Translations under genes and position numbers: made by a program
From: Dipteris shenzhenensis
Lineage: Eukaryota > Polypodiophyta > Polypodiopsida > Gleicheniales
Reading direction: 5' to 3' (one strand)
DNA: 64,000 nt
NCBI GenBank assembly: GCA_047967505.1
Contig: CM106540.1
Notes under the pieces: generated by a model
The model's input: only the letters and a program-made list of their open reading frames with translations
What the model was told of the DNA's origin: nothing
Databases searched by the model: none
In this document: in pieces, positions 1 through 11,439 of the stretch
Position numbering within the stretch: position 1 is the first letter of the stretch
Layout of the letters: every line of letters starts with the position of its first letter

Positions 1-408
1 CATACCATATGCAAGTCCCTCCTTCCATCTTATATACCTTTGTAAGACTAGAATAAGTCCAATCATACAAATTTAGAATTTTTGTTGTTCTAAACATCAA
101 AAATCTACAAAGAAAATGAAAGAGAAAATGAAAGAGAAGAAAAAAGAGGTAAACAAAAACTTTTATGAAAAACAAAAGGAAGACATACTTAGCAAGCAAA
201 GCAACACTTATGTCGTCATCAGTGCCCAAGCATAAGCAGCTATACTAGGTTTCTAAAGACCCGCGGAGTCTCTTGGGCAAACCCAACGCTTACTAAAATA
301 CGTCAAATAAACAAAAGAGAATGAAAACAAGAAATAAAGAAGAAACGAAGCAGGTGACTAAGCAAAAATTAACAAGCAAGTCAAGAAACAAAAACTTCCA
401 AAAAACTA

Positions 409-452
<44 letters not shown>

Positions 453-589
453 AAACATAAAAAGCTAAATGGCCCTTTACACTTATGTATCGTTTCTACA
501 AAGAGGCAAAAATACATTTCTAACTTAGAAAGCACAAGCATACTCAAACAAACTCTCTTTTGAAACTAAAAGATGACAAATCAATAGAC
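1..589. other. AT-rich intergenic DNA with a CT microsatellite
   Basis: No coding region is supportable here. The only structure seen is an uninterrupted (CT)n tract at 413-447. The motif around 15-33 (tccttccatcttat) recurs around 682-697 next to the copia remnant, which may mean both belong to the same decayed element, but this is weak. Confidence 0.5.
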
Positions 590-690
590 TTAGACCTTTA
601 TGGTTTTACTGATGTAGATTGAGCTGGTAGTGTGGATCACAAAAGATGTACATGTTTCTCCTCCAATCTTGGCTCAATGACCCTCCTTCC
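590..690 (+). mobile_element. Ty1/copia RNase H remnant
   Basis: One frame starting near 598 reads YGFTDVD, a stop, then AGSVDHKR and a short FSSNLGSM-like stretch. This matches the Ty1/copia RNase H segment that normally reads Y-G-x-x-D-A-D-W-A-G. The conserved Trp codon has become a stop (TGG to TGA). Only about 30 residues can be followed. No LTR, PBS or other pol domain is recognisable around it, so it is an isolated molecular fossil. The family call rests on a short motif. Confidence 0.5.
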
Positions 691-2400
691 ATCTTATGTC
701 TACCTAGGATTGACTTTACTGTTCGAACAGCAAAGAACCTTCAGGAACTCCACAGTTTGGATGAAGCCTAGTCCCACAATGGTGGTCATGTCCAGCCTTC
801 TAAAGGAGGACTGAAGCACAAGGCTGGCCTTCATATAATCACAACCTTGCAGCTTGCCATCCAAGAAACCCGACTACTGGCAGATGTGAAGATGTGTCCT
901 TAGACTTATCTAAACCATACAAGGCATACTGGATACGAAAATTTGCCGAGTCATAGCTTATCTGATATAGTGCCATAAAACATTGAGATGAATTTGCCTG
1001 GCAGAATCCTTCAGATTGCACACTCAAAACCCACCTGATCAACTCTGCTTGGTATCACATTGAATACAAGGTGACCCCTCAAAAGTTCAATACAAACTAG
1101 ACACTTTAGCTAGGATGGCGTTATGCTAGAAGCAAGCTTATGTTTTCTTTGTGATCAGCATCCATCACTTTATCAATTTATCTCCAAATATATTTTTGGA
1201 TGTAGCCAAACAGCATTGGGTACAATGTTCTTGCAGAACGGATGGCCAATAAAAGGTTCCAGCACCCACATAAAGTCCCAATAACTGTTCTATTATATTG
1301 AACCATGAGGGGCAAACAATGAATAACTTGATTCCACCCAGATGCAAGCGCCACTTCAAAATCAGAACGAAGAAGAACAGGGCAGAAAACAATACGAAGA
1401 TTCTCAAAAGTTCAGCAGCGCCAAAATTTCCAGGACGGGTTTGACCAGCCAAACGAGAAAACCATACTTTACATCGTCTCTCTTCCCTATTCTATATCCT
1501 CAGTGACTATAACTTTTTTCTAGACACCTATTGTCGTTGACTTATGTAGCCAATTCTCTAGCGGCTGCCTGAGACTGTGGTTCAACTTGGAAAGGCATTT
1601 CGTTGTCTCAGAGTCATGGCCTTTTTTTGGCTGCTATTTATTACTAATTTTTCCCCCGCTCGTATGAGCCACATCGGTGCATGAAGGCCCGCAAGAAAGG
1701 GCAAGCATACTTTTGCCTGAGGCATAGCGTTTTGGGAAAGCCACCATCTTACCAGTTGAACCGTCGTTGCTTGAAACTTGACAATTAGCACCCTCTGCCT
1801 ATCCAGTCTCCAATCCCTCTAATCATGCTCGTTCTAGACAAGGTCCAACTAAACACTAGACTCACGACGGAAGGATACGTTGCAGTAGCAAGCGCTGGGA
1901 AGGATCAGAACGTCTGGAAGTACCAATAAAAGGAGTCCTGTTTCAATCAGCATATTCTAACCAGCCACCCTATATAGAGTAAAGCAAAAACTTCAGATTT
2001 GAAAGATTGACTTCAAGCGACCTTTCATGAGAACAAAGCGACGACGCCGACGATGACGAATCAGGCGCCGAGCTCTACCATAGCTCCGACAGCATTGGAC
2101 GTCTCAACATGGGACCTACCTCGCTCGTACCGACAACGATAAAGGCAGCTGAAGAACAGTCGATCTTAATGAAGACCAGCGGGCGAGGAGGGCGAGGAAT
2201 GGAGGCTTCGACCACAGATAGAGTACCAACAAGAGTATCAACAAGTAAATTGCTGTGTTGTTCCCAACATGGAATACCAAATTTCGAGAAGTTTACGTTC
2301 AAAACGCGATCCCAGCAGTTGAGTCAAATCTGGGAAAACCGTAATGATGGTAAGTAGCGGCTATAATTAGGGACTGTCCTCTAAACGCCGGAATAATGTT
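691..2400. other. Intergenic, no recognised gene
   Basis: Several short open frames occur on both strands, for example 1165-1452 minus with a hydrophobic stretch. None has a recognisable domain, a persuasive start context or splice-linked continuation. I see no repeat or RNA gene. Confidence 0.4.
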
Positions 2401-3124
2401 TCCCGAGTACGCGTCGCGCACCCAATATCGGCCTTAATTTCTAGACGCAGTTCAAGGATCAACCTGCGGCTGATTCAGTTTTATAACCTGCGAAAAGCAT
2501 GTTTTTGGTTGCTGGACTAAAAGACATTGTATTCAGAGTAGCTGGGAGGACCCGATTTATCTGAAATCGTAACGTTATTATCTTGTGTGCGCGTTATTTC
2601 ATGACCCAGAAAGGCCGATATGAAACGACAGAATGACTGCAGCAAAGGGCTGGAAAGGGTAGAAGGCTATGGCCGCCGTCAACCCAGACAACCGATGTGA
2701 GAGGCTGACGACGCGAGGTGATAGAAAGCTACAGGTGGAGCGAGGGATAGTACCAACGTGGGGGGGAGTGAGTGAACTAGCATGAGTGCAAACGTAAGAC
2801 TACAATGGTGGAGATCGAGAGGAGGGGGGAGAAAGAGAGAGAGAAAGAGATATAAGAGAGGAGGAGGGGGGGAGAAGGGAGGATAACACGTACCCACAAG
2901 TGTGGCAGAGATCTGCAATGCGGCCGGAATGCAGGAACCAGCCGGGCATCCAAAGGGAGGAGGTGGCGGTGTTGCACTTGGTATTCTGACAAAACTTGGG
3001 GGAGTGGGAGGGGGTGACAAGGGGTAATAGAGGGGGGGAAACTGGGGTGATGTTTTGGAGGTGGTGTTGGGGAGGAGGAGGAGGGGGAGAAGGGAGGGGG
3101 GGGGGCTGAGCCATGGAACTTTGG

Positions 3125-3167
3125 AAGGAGGAGGAGGAGGAGGAGGAGGAGGAGGAGGAGGAGGAGG
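3125..3167. repeat. (AGG)n trinucleotide microsatellite
   Basis: Uninterrupted AGG/GGA trinucleotide repeat on the plus strand (CCT on the minus strand). It produces artificial poly-Pro, poly-Ser or poly-Leu frames on the minus strand. A shorter AGG tract sits near 4927-4948. Confidence 0.9.
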
Positions 3168-3365
3168 TGGCTGCAGAAGGTTGAGTAAGAGCTTGCAAGC
3201 TGCAGGAGAGGCAAAATATGGGTTATAGGAGCAGGAAGTGAAGATGGCTGGGCTGGGCTGGCCGCTGGAGGAGCAAAATATGGGTAGGAGGACGAAGTGA
3301 AGCAGAGGCAAGATGGTTTTGGAGGATCGTTGATTTTGCTGTGAGCGACTCAGATGTGTTGTGGT

Positions 3366-3366
3366 T

Positions 3367-3405
<39 letters not shown>
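3366..3405. repeat. (TG)n microsatellite
   Basis: Alternating TG tract with one TATA interruption near 3377-3380. It is a dinucleotide repeat and potential Z-DNA former, with no coding meaning. Confidence 0.9.
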
Positions 3406-3661
3406 AGGGAGCTCAGGATGGGTACTTGAAAGGAGGGCGGTTGGATGAGTGGTGCGTGGTGTATTTAAACACGTACGCTGGCTGCCTGCGAGGAGAAACA
3501 GCAAGGCCAACAACAACTCAACAGGAAGACCTCAAACAACAAATTAACACAACAGAATTCAAAGCCAGTTTGTGCAGCACCACAGACTACAACAGAACAG
3601 ATTTCAACAGAAAGCCAATGTGTGCAGCAATAGATTAGTGAAAGCGCACACAGCTTATCTA

Positions 3662-3662
3662 C

Positions 3663-3694
<32 letters not shown>
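3662..3694. repeat. (AT)n microsatellite
   Basis: Alternating AT tract broken once by a G near 3681. It lies between the purine-rich and pyrimidine-rich arms of the CpG-rich block. Confidence 0.9.
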
Positions 3695-4979
3695 TTGGTG
3701 TGTGCATGTTTCATACAAGCACGACTGTTTGGCCAATTCAACGTCGTCTTCTTGAATTATTTCACCATAACCTGGTTGTGCCTTTCCTTCCTTTCTTTCA
3801 TTTCCTTTATATAATTGTGGGCAAAGTAATAATCACTACGGCCTCCTCTTCCTTCTTTACTTCCTTCCTTTCTTCAATCCTTTCAGTCGTTTCTCCACAG
3901 CGCCTCTCAGCTCTCTCTGCACACCACCACAGCACAGATAAGACACCATGAGAAATTTTGTCGTCCATCCGCCCGCCCCCTCGCCCGCTTTGATGCATGC
4001 ATGCACCCCTCTTCGCCAACCAACCTGCCCCCCTCGAAAAACAAACACGCAACGTCCTATTTTATCCAGTGTCCACCCCTACAATCCATGCATCTCTCTC
4101 TCTCTCTCTCTCTCTGCACCTCACCCACCCACCGCCGCGTCCTCCTCCTCCGCCCTCCTTCCTCTCGCCCCCCACCTTTTTCCTTCCTCCGCCCCCCCTT
4201 CCTCCACCGCTCCACTTCCCCCAATGCCCCCTTTTCCAACCCCCTTTCCGCCCACCCGCATCCCCAAGATCCCCCCCCCCCTTGCATCTCACCTCTTGAC
4301 TTGATCAGCTGCCTTGCGTTTTTAATCTCCTCCAGACCACACAGGACTAGTTCGGTGACGTGCTCGATATCCTGTATTTCATCCGCAGTTCTCCTCCTCC
4401 TTCGTACTTAAACCCCGCTACACACCGGCCTCCCTCCTAACCACAACGTCTGCCCAACAAAGCAACCCTTTTCTGTTCTCAGAGAACAGAATCGAGCGTA
4501 GCGATCTTTCTAAACACCAAGGTCACGTCTTCGGAAAGTGACTTGACTTTACGGAAATTGGCCCGTAGCTTATCATCAGAGCATGATACATAGGCGTTGC
4601 TCACTCGGCCTTTTCGGTGATCTACCGGAAGTCTTCGAGATCTGCGCATTAAAACGCATTGCTTCAGCAGTCAGCCGCTCCAACAAACCACACAAGCCTG
4701 CTGCCTACCTTAACAGAACGTTTCCTATCAACAGGCCCCGACGTCAATGCGCGAGATTTCTCGCAAACGAAAGGAAAACCAGCTAGAAGGGAAAGGACCC
4801 GACTGTCGAGGGAAAACGCATGATGAACAAATCAGATCGTACTTGCCAGCAAGGAAACTCGTGATCCGATTGAGGTAACCGTAGAATTCGTCGATGATAG
4901 ATCATAGCGAGAGGCAGGGATAAGGAGGAGGAGGAGGAGGAGGAGGAGAGAGCAAAGATCAAAGATTATGGGAAGCTGA

Positions 4980-5775
4980 TGGGGAGTCCCATGTGACCCT
5001 CATGCACGTTAGCTAATCAGCTCCCATGCATTTGGCTTAGTCATAATCGTCATGTGACCCTCATGCACGTTAGCTCGTCACCACACATCCCCCCCCACAT
5101 GTGCAAACGTTTTCATTAGTAAAAGTGCTCTCTCTTGGATTCCAAATGTCGTCAATGCCACGTCGTGCACCCTCCATTTGAGGAGTGTAAAGTCCCTTCA
5201 TTTGGAGGTTTTTCACATATCTTGTTCATTGCACCCCTGTAAAGTCCCCTTCATTTGGACGGTTTTCACATACCTCGGCGGTGAACTCATTCATCTCTCC
5301 ACGATTTACATTTTTCGCTCAACCTTAGTTTCTCCTCACATCCTTGAAATGGAAATGCCATGCTTATATTTGGCTCTAGCTTAAGTCTACATAGAGCCCA
5401 TCACCATGTATCTCTTTGTGACTCTAGCTTAAGTCCTCTAGCTTAAATCTACATCTAAGAGCCCATCACCATGTATCTCTTTCTGACTCTAGCTTAAGTC
5501 TATGTAGAGCCCATCCCCTTTTGAGAAAGACAAGTAACCTTAAGTGCTCACCCCTTTAAACATTTCACATTGATCTTCCTTGTTTCAATCAATGACAACA
5601 TCTGATATTTTATGTTAAACTTTTACATTTGGTACTATAAGTTTTTTTTGTCAAAAGCCCAAGGTTCTGTACTAGTCAATAGCATTACCTCGATAGAGGG
5701 TAATGCTTTAGCAAAGACTTAGAAATCCACTAGTAGAGGGTAGTGCTTCAGCAAAGGCCTGGAACTCGGTTAGTG
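4980..5775. repeat. Cluster of short diverged direct repeats
   Basis: Four repeat families lie side by side. (1) catgtgaccctcatgcacgt starts at 4990 and again at 5051. (2) tgtaaagtcccttcatttgg occurs near 5187 and, with one extra C, near 5237. (3) gactctagcttaagtct with agcccatcaccatgtatctc recurs between about 5375 and 5510, three times in part. (4) tagagggtaatgctt followed by agcaaag recurs near 5693 and 5735. No ORF explains them. They look like successive local slippage or unequal-exchange duplications. Confidence 0.7.
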
Positions 5776-5807
5776 TGATTTTTAATGTCTTTTTCCGTTT
5801 AAAGTAG

Positions 5808-5809
<2 letters not shown>

Positions 5810-5852
<43 letters not shown>
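5810..5852. repeat. (CT)n microsatellite
   Basis: Uninterrupted CT dinucleotide tract of about 43 bp. Confidence 0.95.
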
Positions 5853-5855
<3 letters not shown>

Positions 5856-8800
5856 TTTTATCATCCTCTCACTCGTTGCTCCCCCACCATAATTTATGAT
5901 TCCAACAAATCGTGAGGTAGTTCCTACAAGCATTAGTGTTCACTAGTATTTTTCCTTATGACTCTCTTATGACTAGACACAATTTGTGTGCACACAAAGA
6001 AATCACTCTTAATTTTTAACATTGCAAATGAGTAAGAAGTTAAAAATATGGGGCACTCATCAGAACTTATAACCCAATAATCAAATACACTATTTATCGT
6101 TTGCATGCAACAAAAGATCATTCCGTCATTCTTACAAAGGGCTAAAGCACATCATTGTCAAGACTAAATAGTTTGTTATCAAATTCTACAAGCATGACCA
6201 TGCATGATGGTGTCTACCCAACCCTCCCCTGAAATAAACAAAGCAGGGTGGATTTTTATTTTACAAAGGGGATATACTTTAGCTCTTGGGCCCCCTCCTC
6301 GAAAATCCACCATCAACCATAAATATCTAAAAGCCTTTCTTCTGGACATAGACTCAAAGTTGGTATAATATATGTGTGGCTTTCAACAATGATAACATTG
6401 TAAGGAGGTCAGCAACCTCTTAGTCTCTAGCCCCATCATTGGGCCCTAGTGTCAAGGTTGTTTAATCTTCTCCTTGAACATATTACTCAATACAACAACA
6501 TTCATCTTTTCACAAATCCTTTGTAGCTCCTTTATAATCCAATCTTAGGATCACCAACTTTCCAGCTAGATTTTAGCATTGACAATGAATGTCTTTAAAT
6601 TCTCATGCATGAGTAGTGTAAGTATAGTAGTGCAAACACCAGCTTGTTTTACTCAAGCAATACCTTAAATAAGTAGTGGTACAAATGCTACCTTACATGA
6701 TTAGGAGTGTAAGTGTAGCAGTACAGGTGCTATCTTACATGAGTAGTGAAATTGTAATGGTACAAATCCTACCTTGTTTTATTACCCTTGTTTTGCATTC
6801 ACCTTCCTCCCTACTTTTTATTAGATTTGTCCTTCTTCTTGAAGGTTGGCATACCTATTTGTAGGGTCTCCTTTTAAGTACATCCTTTTGGTTACATGTT
6901 TATAGATCTACTCCATTTAGGAACTTGCCTCCATTGCTACCCAGTCCTTCGCCAAGCAATTCACAATTCGACAACCGAAAGGGGTTAAATGCATGAATTT
7001 ATGCATCCTCTTCATTTCTTGCATTGGCCTCCCCACATATTCCAAACCTTACAACTTTGGAAAGCAAGGTTGATATAGTATCTAAATCAATGTTCATGTC
7101 AAGTTTGACATTATGGACACTAAATGGTAAAGATTGTGCCTAGGAATGTTCTTTTTTAAGTGGTATGCATCTATTAATTTCAAGACTACCAAGAAAGCAT
7201 GGACAATGTAATAAAAAAGGAACAAATTTCCCACCCTACTCCCCCGCAACCTCTCTATCTAATATCCTTAGGTAGTTCATTGATTTGGTCTATTTTGGTA
7301 CTTTATGTTGCTCACTAGAGAAGATCATCTAGTCTTCCCACATGTCATTATAGATTCAAATGAATCTTATTGAATTCATGTAAGTACACACATTTTTTAA
7401 ATATCTAGTGCATTAGCTCACAAATTTTAATCCACCGAGCTCTTAATACAACCCAATGTTATAACCATAACTCGTAAATCAATAGCATCTCATGGGCTCC
7501 TCACTATATTCAAGGTTCTCAATGTATTCTTAAGTTCAATTGAGCCATAACTCTACCAAAATTTATAGCATAATAGTAGTGTGTTTTTTAATATAATAAC
7601 ATACATCGAGCATACATCTCACTTTATCAAATGTACCATGGAATTTAATATGTTGATATTTTCACATCACTTTAGAGTTTAAATTGTGGTATATGTTAGT
7701 ATGTTTAAAGTTTGAGGATTTGGTTAGGTGAGTAAAGTAGGGTTTCTCGACATATCGAAATCAATTGATAAATCCCATATTAGATTGACTCAATGGACAT
7801 GAATATTCTGCATGTGGCTAACATGCGAAGCGTACAAACAAATTGCATGCAGTAGTACTACAAGTCCCTTGTTATACCATGCTTATAGACTATTTATAAC
7901 TGTTTTTCCCAAGATTAAGACGGTTACATCCTGCAACCTACATTGCAAAAAAATCAAATGAAAAAGGTATGGAAAAACAATAAAAAACTATTTAGACAAA
8001 CCACATAATAGACCATGAATATAAAGTACATTTTTATTTGTTTCTAAAATACATTTGAGTCGAGAGATTCCAAAGTTGAAAGCGTGCTTTTTGACTTTCA
8101 ATAATAGTATGCAAAAGAAACTTGTTTTGAATCCCTCAATTATCAAAAATAAAGGTGCCTCTTTTCAATTCTTACAGACAATGAAATGTGATTGGGCCAT
8201 ATATTTGCATACCAAAACAAAATCAATTAGTATGTATGTTTAAGCCATGCAAGCGCATCACATTTCCAAAATAGGAAAAAATGTAATTCATTTATGTCTT
8301 ACAATTCACCTAGGCTTTCACACCTATAATTCAAGTAAAATAGACTAGATTTTTTATATACATGATTCTTGTTGAACATTTCCTCAATAAGCTATTGTAG
8401 TTTTGCACGTTGAGCCTATTATTTGAAGCCTTTTCCCATATATTGAAAAGCATCTAAGATCATCTCAGTTACCAACCTACAAACATTGTGTCATGCATGT
8501 TGTAATGTCTCTAAAAGACAAGAGATCTATAGAAGTCTTTAATGGAATACCATATGAATATATCACTAGTTTAAACCAATTGATTTGTGTTGTTGGATTA
8601 TCAAAATTTGAAAATATTATATTTGCCTTGTGGTGGATTTTACAAATTTATTGTGCCTTGGTGTCTTAGACAAGGAAAGGACAACCACACAGGATGACTA
8701 TATGTATTTTGTCTCTTGAATAGCATAGCTATTTCTTATCAATAATATCGGTGGACTTCCTAGAGTTCTCTTCTCTCTTGAGATAACATATAAATCTATT

Positions 8801-9017
8801 GCGGGTACTAGAGATCGAATTGTAAATACTAACATCTTAGCCTCAAAGGCTTCTTATGATAAGACATCGAGATTGGCAACTAATATCCAAAATGCGTAGG
8901 AATGTATGAAGGAGGAAAACAAAAGGGAGATGTGGCATCAATATGCCATTTTTTATTAAATTGTATATTCAAGTGAAGGACATTTAAAGGTAGCACAAGT
9001 AACATAATTACAATAAG
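5853..9017. other. AT-rich intergenic DNA
   Basis: About 3.2 kb with dense stops in all frames and no recognised domain, RNA gene or transposon end. It is probably old, unrecognisable repeat or spacer DNA. Confidence 0.5.
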
Positions 9018-9192
9018 CTTAGAATAAAGAGGACATAGCGGCAACCTAGTGGTAGGGTTGCCTGCCTACCAGGGTGGCAGCCCTCGTTCGATCCCTAACA
9101 GCTTGTTGCGTAGGCATAGGGCTAGGCCCCTCGATAGCGCCAATGGGCGGGTACATGGTTGTGTGAGTCACAAAAAAAAACTTAGAATAAAG
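9018..9192 (+). mobile_element. tRNA-derived SINE with 12-bp target-site duplication
   Basis: A 151-bp body (9030-9180) begins with a tRNA-like head. The A-box-like TAGTGGTAGGG is at 9047-9057 and a perfect B-box GTTCGATCC is at 9086-9094, at a spacing of about 30 bp that is normal for RNA polymerase III internal promoters. The body ends in nine As (9172-9180). It is flanked by a perfect 12-bp direct repeat, cttagaataaag, at 9018-9029 and 9181-9192. Internal Pol III promoter, A tail and exact duplication together define a complete SINE inserted by LINE-type machinery. The perfect duplication suggests a fairly recent insertion. It is not a functional tRNA gene, because no complete cloverleaf is evident. 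The SINE family was not identified. Confidence 0.88.
9047..9094 (+). promoter_or_regulatory. SINE internal Pol III promoter (A and B boxes)
   Basis: The A-box-like element at 9047-9057 has one mismatch to TRGYNNARNNG. The B-box at 9086-9094 is a perfect GTTCGATCC. Both lie on the plus strand inside the SINE head. Confidence 0.75.
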
Positions 9193-9607
9193 TGCTCATA
9201 ATCTTACACGTATGGCAATGGGCATAATGACATAATGATAATAAGCTTAGAGCAAAGTGCCCATAAGTAAAATAATTCTTACTCATAGCAATGAGCATTT
9301 ACACAACTATAGCACTATTATCGATTAGGCTAAGTAGGGGTTGTTTCAAACCCTAACGGGCCTTTTCCTAATTTTAATCCAAATCATACATGTGGAATAG
9401 AATCCTTCACAAATTCAATAAATGAAACATGCTATGTTATGGAAATTTTCATATGTAGCTAAAAGAACCATCTTTGTAACTCTCAACTAAGAGGGTCCAC
9501 ACCAATGGGAGGCTTGAAAGTCTTGTGGTCAATATTTTCAATTGTCTAATAATACATTAATCAACACGTTATGAGCAAACAAACTCCCAAAATTTGAATG
9601 ATCAATA
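9193..9607. other. AT-rich spacer
   Basis: Nothing recognised apart from a small hairpin-capable stretch near 9340-9358 (ggggttgtttcaaaccc). Confidence 0.4.
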
Positions 9608-9949
9608 TGTTACGAGTCCTCAAAACTCGAGGGCTTCTACCATGTAGCCACGGATTCCCTCTTTCTCTGGAGCCTCTTTCTTTTTTGGCTCCATCTAGAA
9701 CCCTCCCTCCTAGCCCAGCACTTGCCACTTGGCCTCCAACTTTGGTGCCACATGTCCCACAAGGGACTCCTCTCTTTATAGCCCTCTCTAGGACTCCTAT
9801 GCACCACCTCATAAATGCCTAGACCTAGGTGTGACCCTAGATCTAAGCCCTTTAGGCCCTATTAATGCCCGAGATTAATGCAAGTGTTGCCAAGCCCTCT
9901 GGCTTCCCACCTTATACCATGGTCACACGATATTATAGTTAACGTAACA
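9608..9949 (-). repeat. 3' LTR of the Ty3/gypsy element
   Basis: 342 bp, colinear with the right LTR over its whole length apart from an 80-bp duplication present only in the right copy. It begins tgttacgag and ends cgtaaca on the plus strand. On the minus strand it holds a TATA-like GGCTATAAAG near 9774-9783, a plausible core promoter. Confidence 0.92.
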
Positions 9950-9962
9950 TTCCCTTCCCCTT
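9950..9962 (-). promoter_or_regulatory. Polypurine tract
   Basis: The minus strand reads AAGGGGAAGGGAA immediately before the 3' LTR, the expected position for plus-strand DNA priming in reverse transcription. Confidence 0.88.
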
Positions 9963-9965
9963 AAG

Positions 9966-10443
9966 AAATGTTTACGTCTTCGAAAACAAAATTGGGAAAC
10001 CTCCTCTGGAGACTGCTTACCCTTTCCCATGTTGAACTCTCTTCAGATCTATCTTTCCACTTAACCAGACATTCTTTCCATATAGTATGTCGCATTCTTT
10101 TTTCTTGTGTATCTAAAATTTTTTATGGTTCATGTGGTAAAGATGAGGGTTCAATAAGTTCAACTAGGACTTCATTTCCAATGAGATTATCATCATCTCC
10201 TAATTTTCTTTTTAGCCTACTAACATGAAAAACTGGATGTACTCTACATCCCTTAGGTAAGGCTAATTTGTAAGCAAGTTCTCCAATCCTCTTAAGTATT
10301 GTGAATGGTCCACAATACCTAGGAGACAACTTCGGACATTTACCTGTTCTTGGAGATTCTAAAGATTCAGGTACCTTAAGGTAGACTTTCTCATTTACTT
10401 CAAACTCCAACTTTTCTGCCCCCTTAGTAGATTCTTTATCCAA
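9966..10443 (-). pseudogene. Integrase C-terminal GPY/F module and chromodomain-like tail
   Basis: The frame at 10123-10443 reads [49 protein letters not shown]: the GPY/F module of Ty3/gypsy integrases. After one stop the same frame continues with KILDTQEKRMRH, ECLVKWKDRSEESSTWE and ends FVFEDVNIS-stop near 9966, just inside the polypurine tract. The LVKWKD...STWE pattern is that of a chromodomain, which in chromoviruses helps target integration to chromatin. Confidence 0.82.
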
Positions 10444-10449
10444 ATTCTT

Positions 10450-11430
10450 GGAGATTCCCTCGAGGCTATTCCCCTCTGAATTTCCTTCCTTTGGCTCCTT
10501 AGAGGTGCCCTTATTATTTCTCCCCTCTGGGTTGTTCTAATACTATTGCTTGAAGGTGACTTCATTGTTGTTCCCCTTCAGTGTTTTGTCTTGTGTCTCT
10601 CCAGAACCCTTATGCTGATCCTACGTCTCCTGGTACCTTTGTCTTGTGCCTTCACTGACTTATATGCCTTTTGCTTGGCACCTTGATCCACCACTGATCA
10701 TTCTTGATCTATGTTGCTTGGCTCCTATAGCCATTGTCTTGTCCTTGTTCTTGCTCCTATCCTTCCATTTCCTTATTTCCTTATTCACCTCCTTTCGCGT
10801 GTTCATCCTTTTTGGCCCCTAATGGATCTAATCCACTTCGTGGAGGAAGTGCATTGGGCACCATGCACCTACCCCATCATGAGACATTGTTGCACCATGC
10901 AAAAGTGCAGGTTGAGCTTACAATGCATCTGGCCTTTGTGCACACCACCCTTAGCTAGGATTAGAATGCCTTCTCAAAGATTATGATCCAATCCATAGAC
11001 AATATATCCTCCACCAACATTTTTAGTTGTGCCACATACTTCCGTGGGATGGAACCTAAGCTCTTCTTTAATCCAATGATCTTGGACAAGAACTTACATG
11101 TCATCCTTAGGCTGTTGTTGATTGATTTGCTAATGAAGTACCCTTGGGAAGGTGAATAGCTATCATCTTTGTAGTAGACATCGCACCATTTGGCATCAGC
11201 GAGGATCCCAAGGTTGGAGTGTAGCCTAATCTTGAAGGCCTTCATCAGCAACTTTGATCTGATCCAGGTGTGAGTGTGATTGAGTCAGTTAGGACCATTG
11301 AGAAAACATGGGCCCTTGGATTTAAGGTCATGAATATAAGCCATTAGATCAATTCAATTACATTGTTATCGTGGAGATCACCCCATGATGGAGCTTCTCT
11401 CCAAATCTCTCCCTATCTACCCTCATCGAG
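10450..11430. other. Extra segment of about 0.9 kb inside the integrase region
   Basis: In comparable elements only about 50-60 residues separate the end of the DDE core from the GPY/F module. Here nearly 1 kb lies between them. The segment contains a 96-codon minus-strand frame (10961-11251) with phrases such as NNSLRMTCKFLSKIIGLKK and QLKMLVEDILSMDWIIIF, which I do not recognise as any retroelement domain. A run rich in K, E and N just before the GPY module (about 10450-10700) may be native linker. I saw no clear terminal inverted repeats or LTR ends. The origin is unknown: a nested insertion or captured host sequence. Confidence 0.5.
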
Positions 11431-11439
11431 ATTGTCTTT

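Larger units (their letters stand above)
2400..4950. promoter_or_regulatory. CpG-rich, strand-asymmetric block, possible bidirectional promoter region
   Basis: Base composition changes sharply from the surrounding AT-rich DNA, and CpG dinucleotides are frequent. From about 2680 to 3240 the plus strand is almost all purine, including an (AGG)n tract at 3125-3167. From about 3840 to 4420 it is almost all pyrimidine, including a CT tract near 4092-4117 and a C run near 4268-4280. Between them lie a TG tract (3366-3405) and an AT tract (3662-3694). The same pyrimidine-rich leader style precedes the large gene at 44 kb, so this may be a divergent promoter/5' leader region. No gene could be identified on either side, so this is inference. 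Confidence 0.3.

Noticed and set aside
1165-1452. Small membrane-protein-like frame on the minus strand
   Set aside because: One hydrophobic run in a 95-codon frame is not enough; no family match, no neighbouring exon with compatible phase.
2679-3311. Pro-, Ser- and Leu-rich open frames on the minus strand (up to 210 codons)
   Set aside because: They are reading frames through an AGG-repeat, purine-rich tract. Three overlapping frames are equally open, so composition explains them.
3948-4411. Overlapping Pro/Ser-rich plus-strand frames
   Set aside because: A pyrimidine-rich low-complexity tract opens several frames at once. No domain or conserved start.
9030-9110. tRNA gene
   Set aside because: The A and B boxes belong to a SINE. 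No complete cloverleaf or mature tRNA end is visible, and an A tail with target duplication is present.
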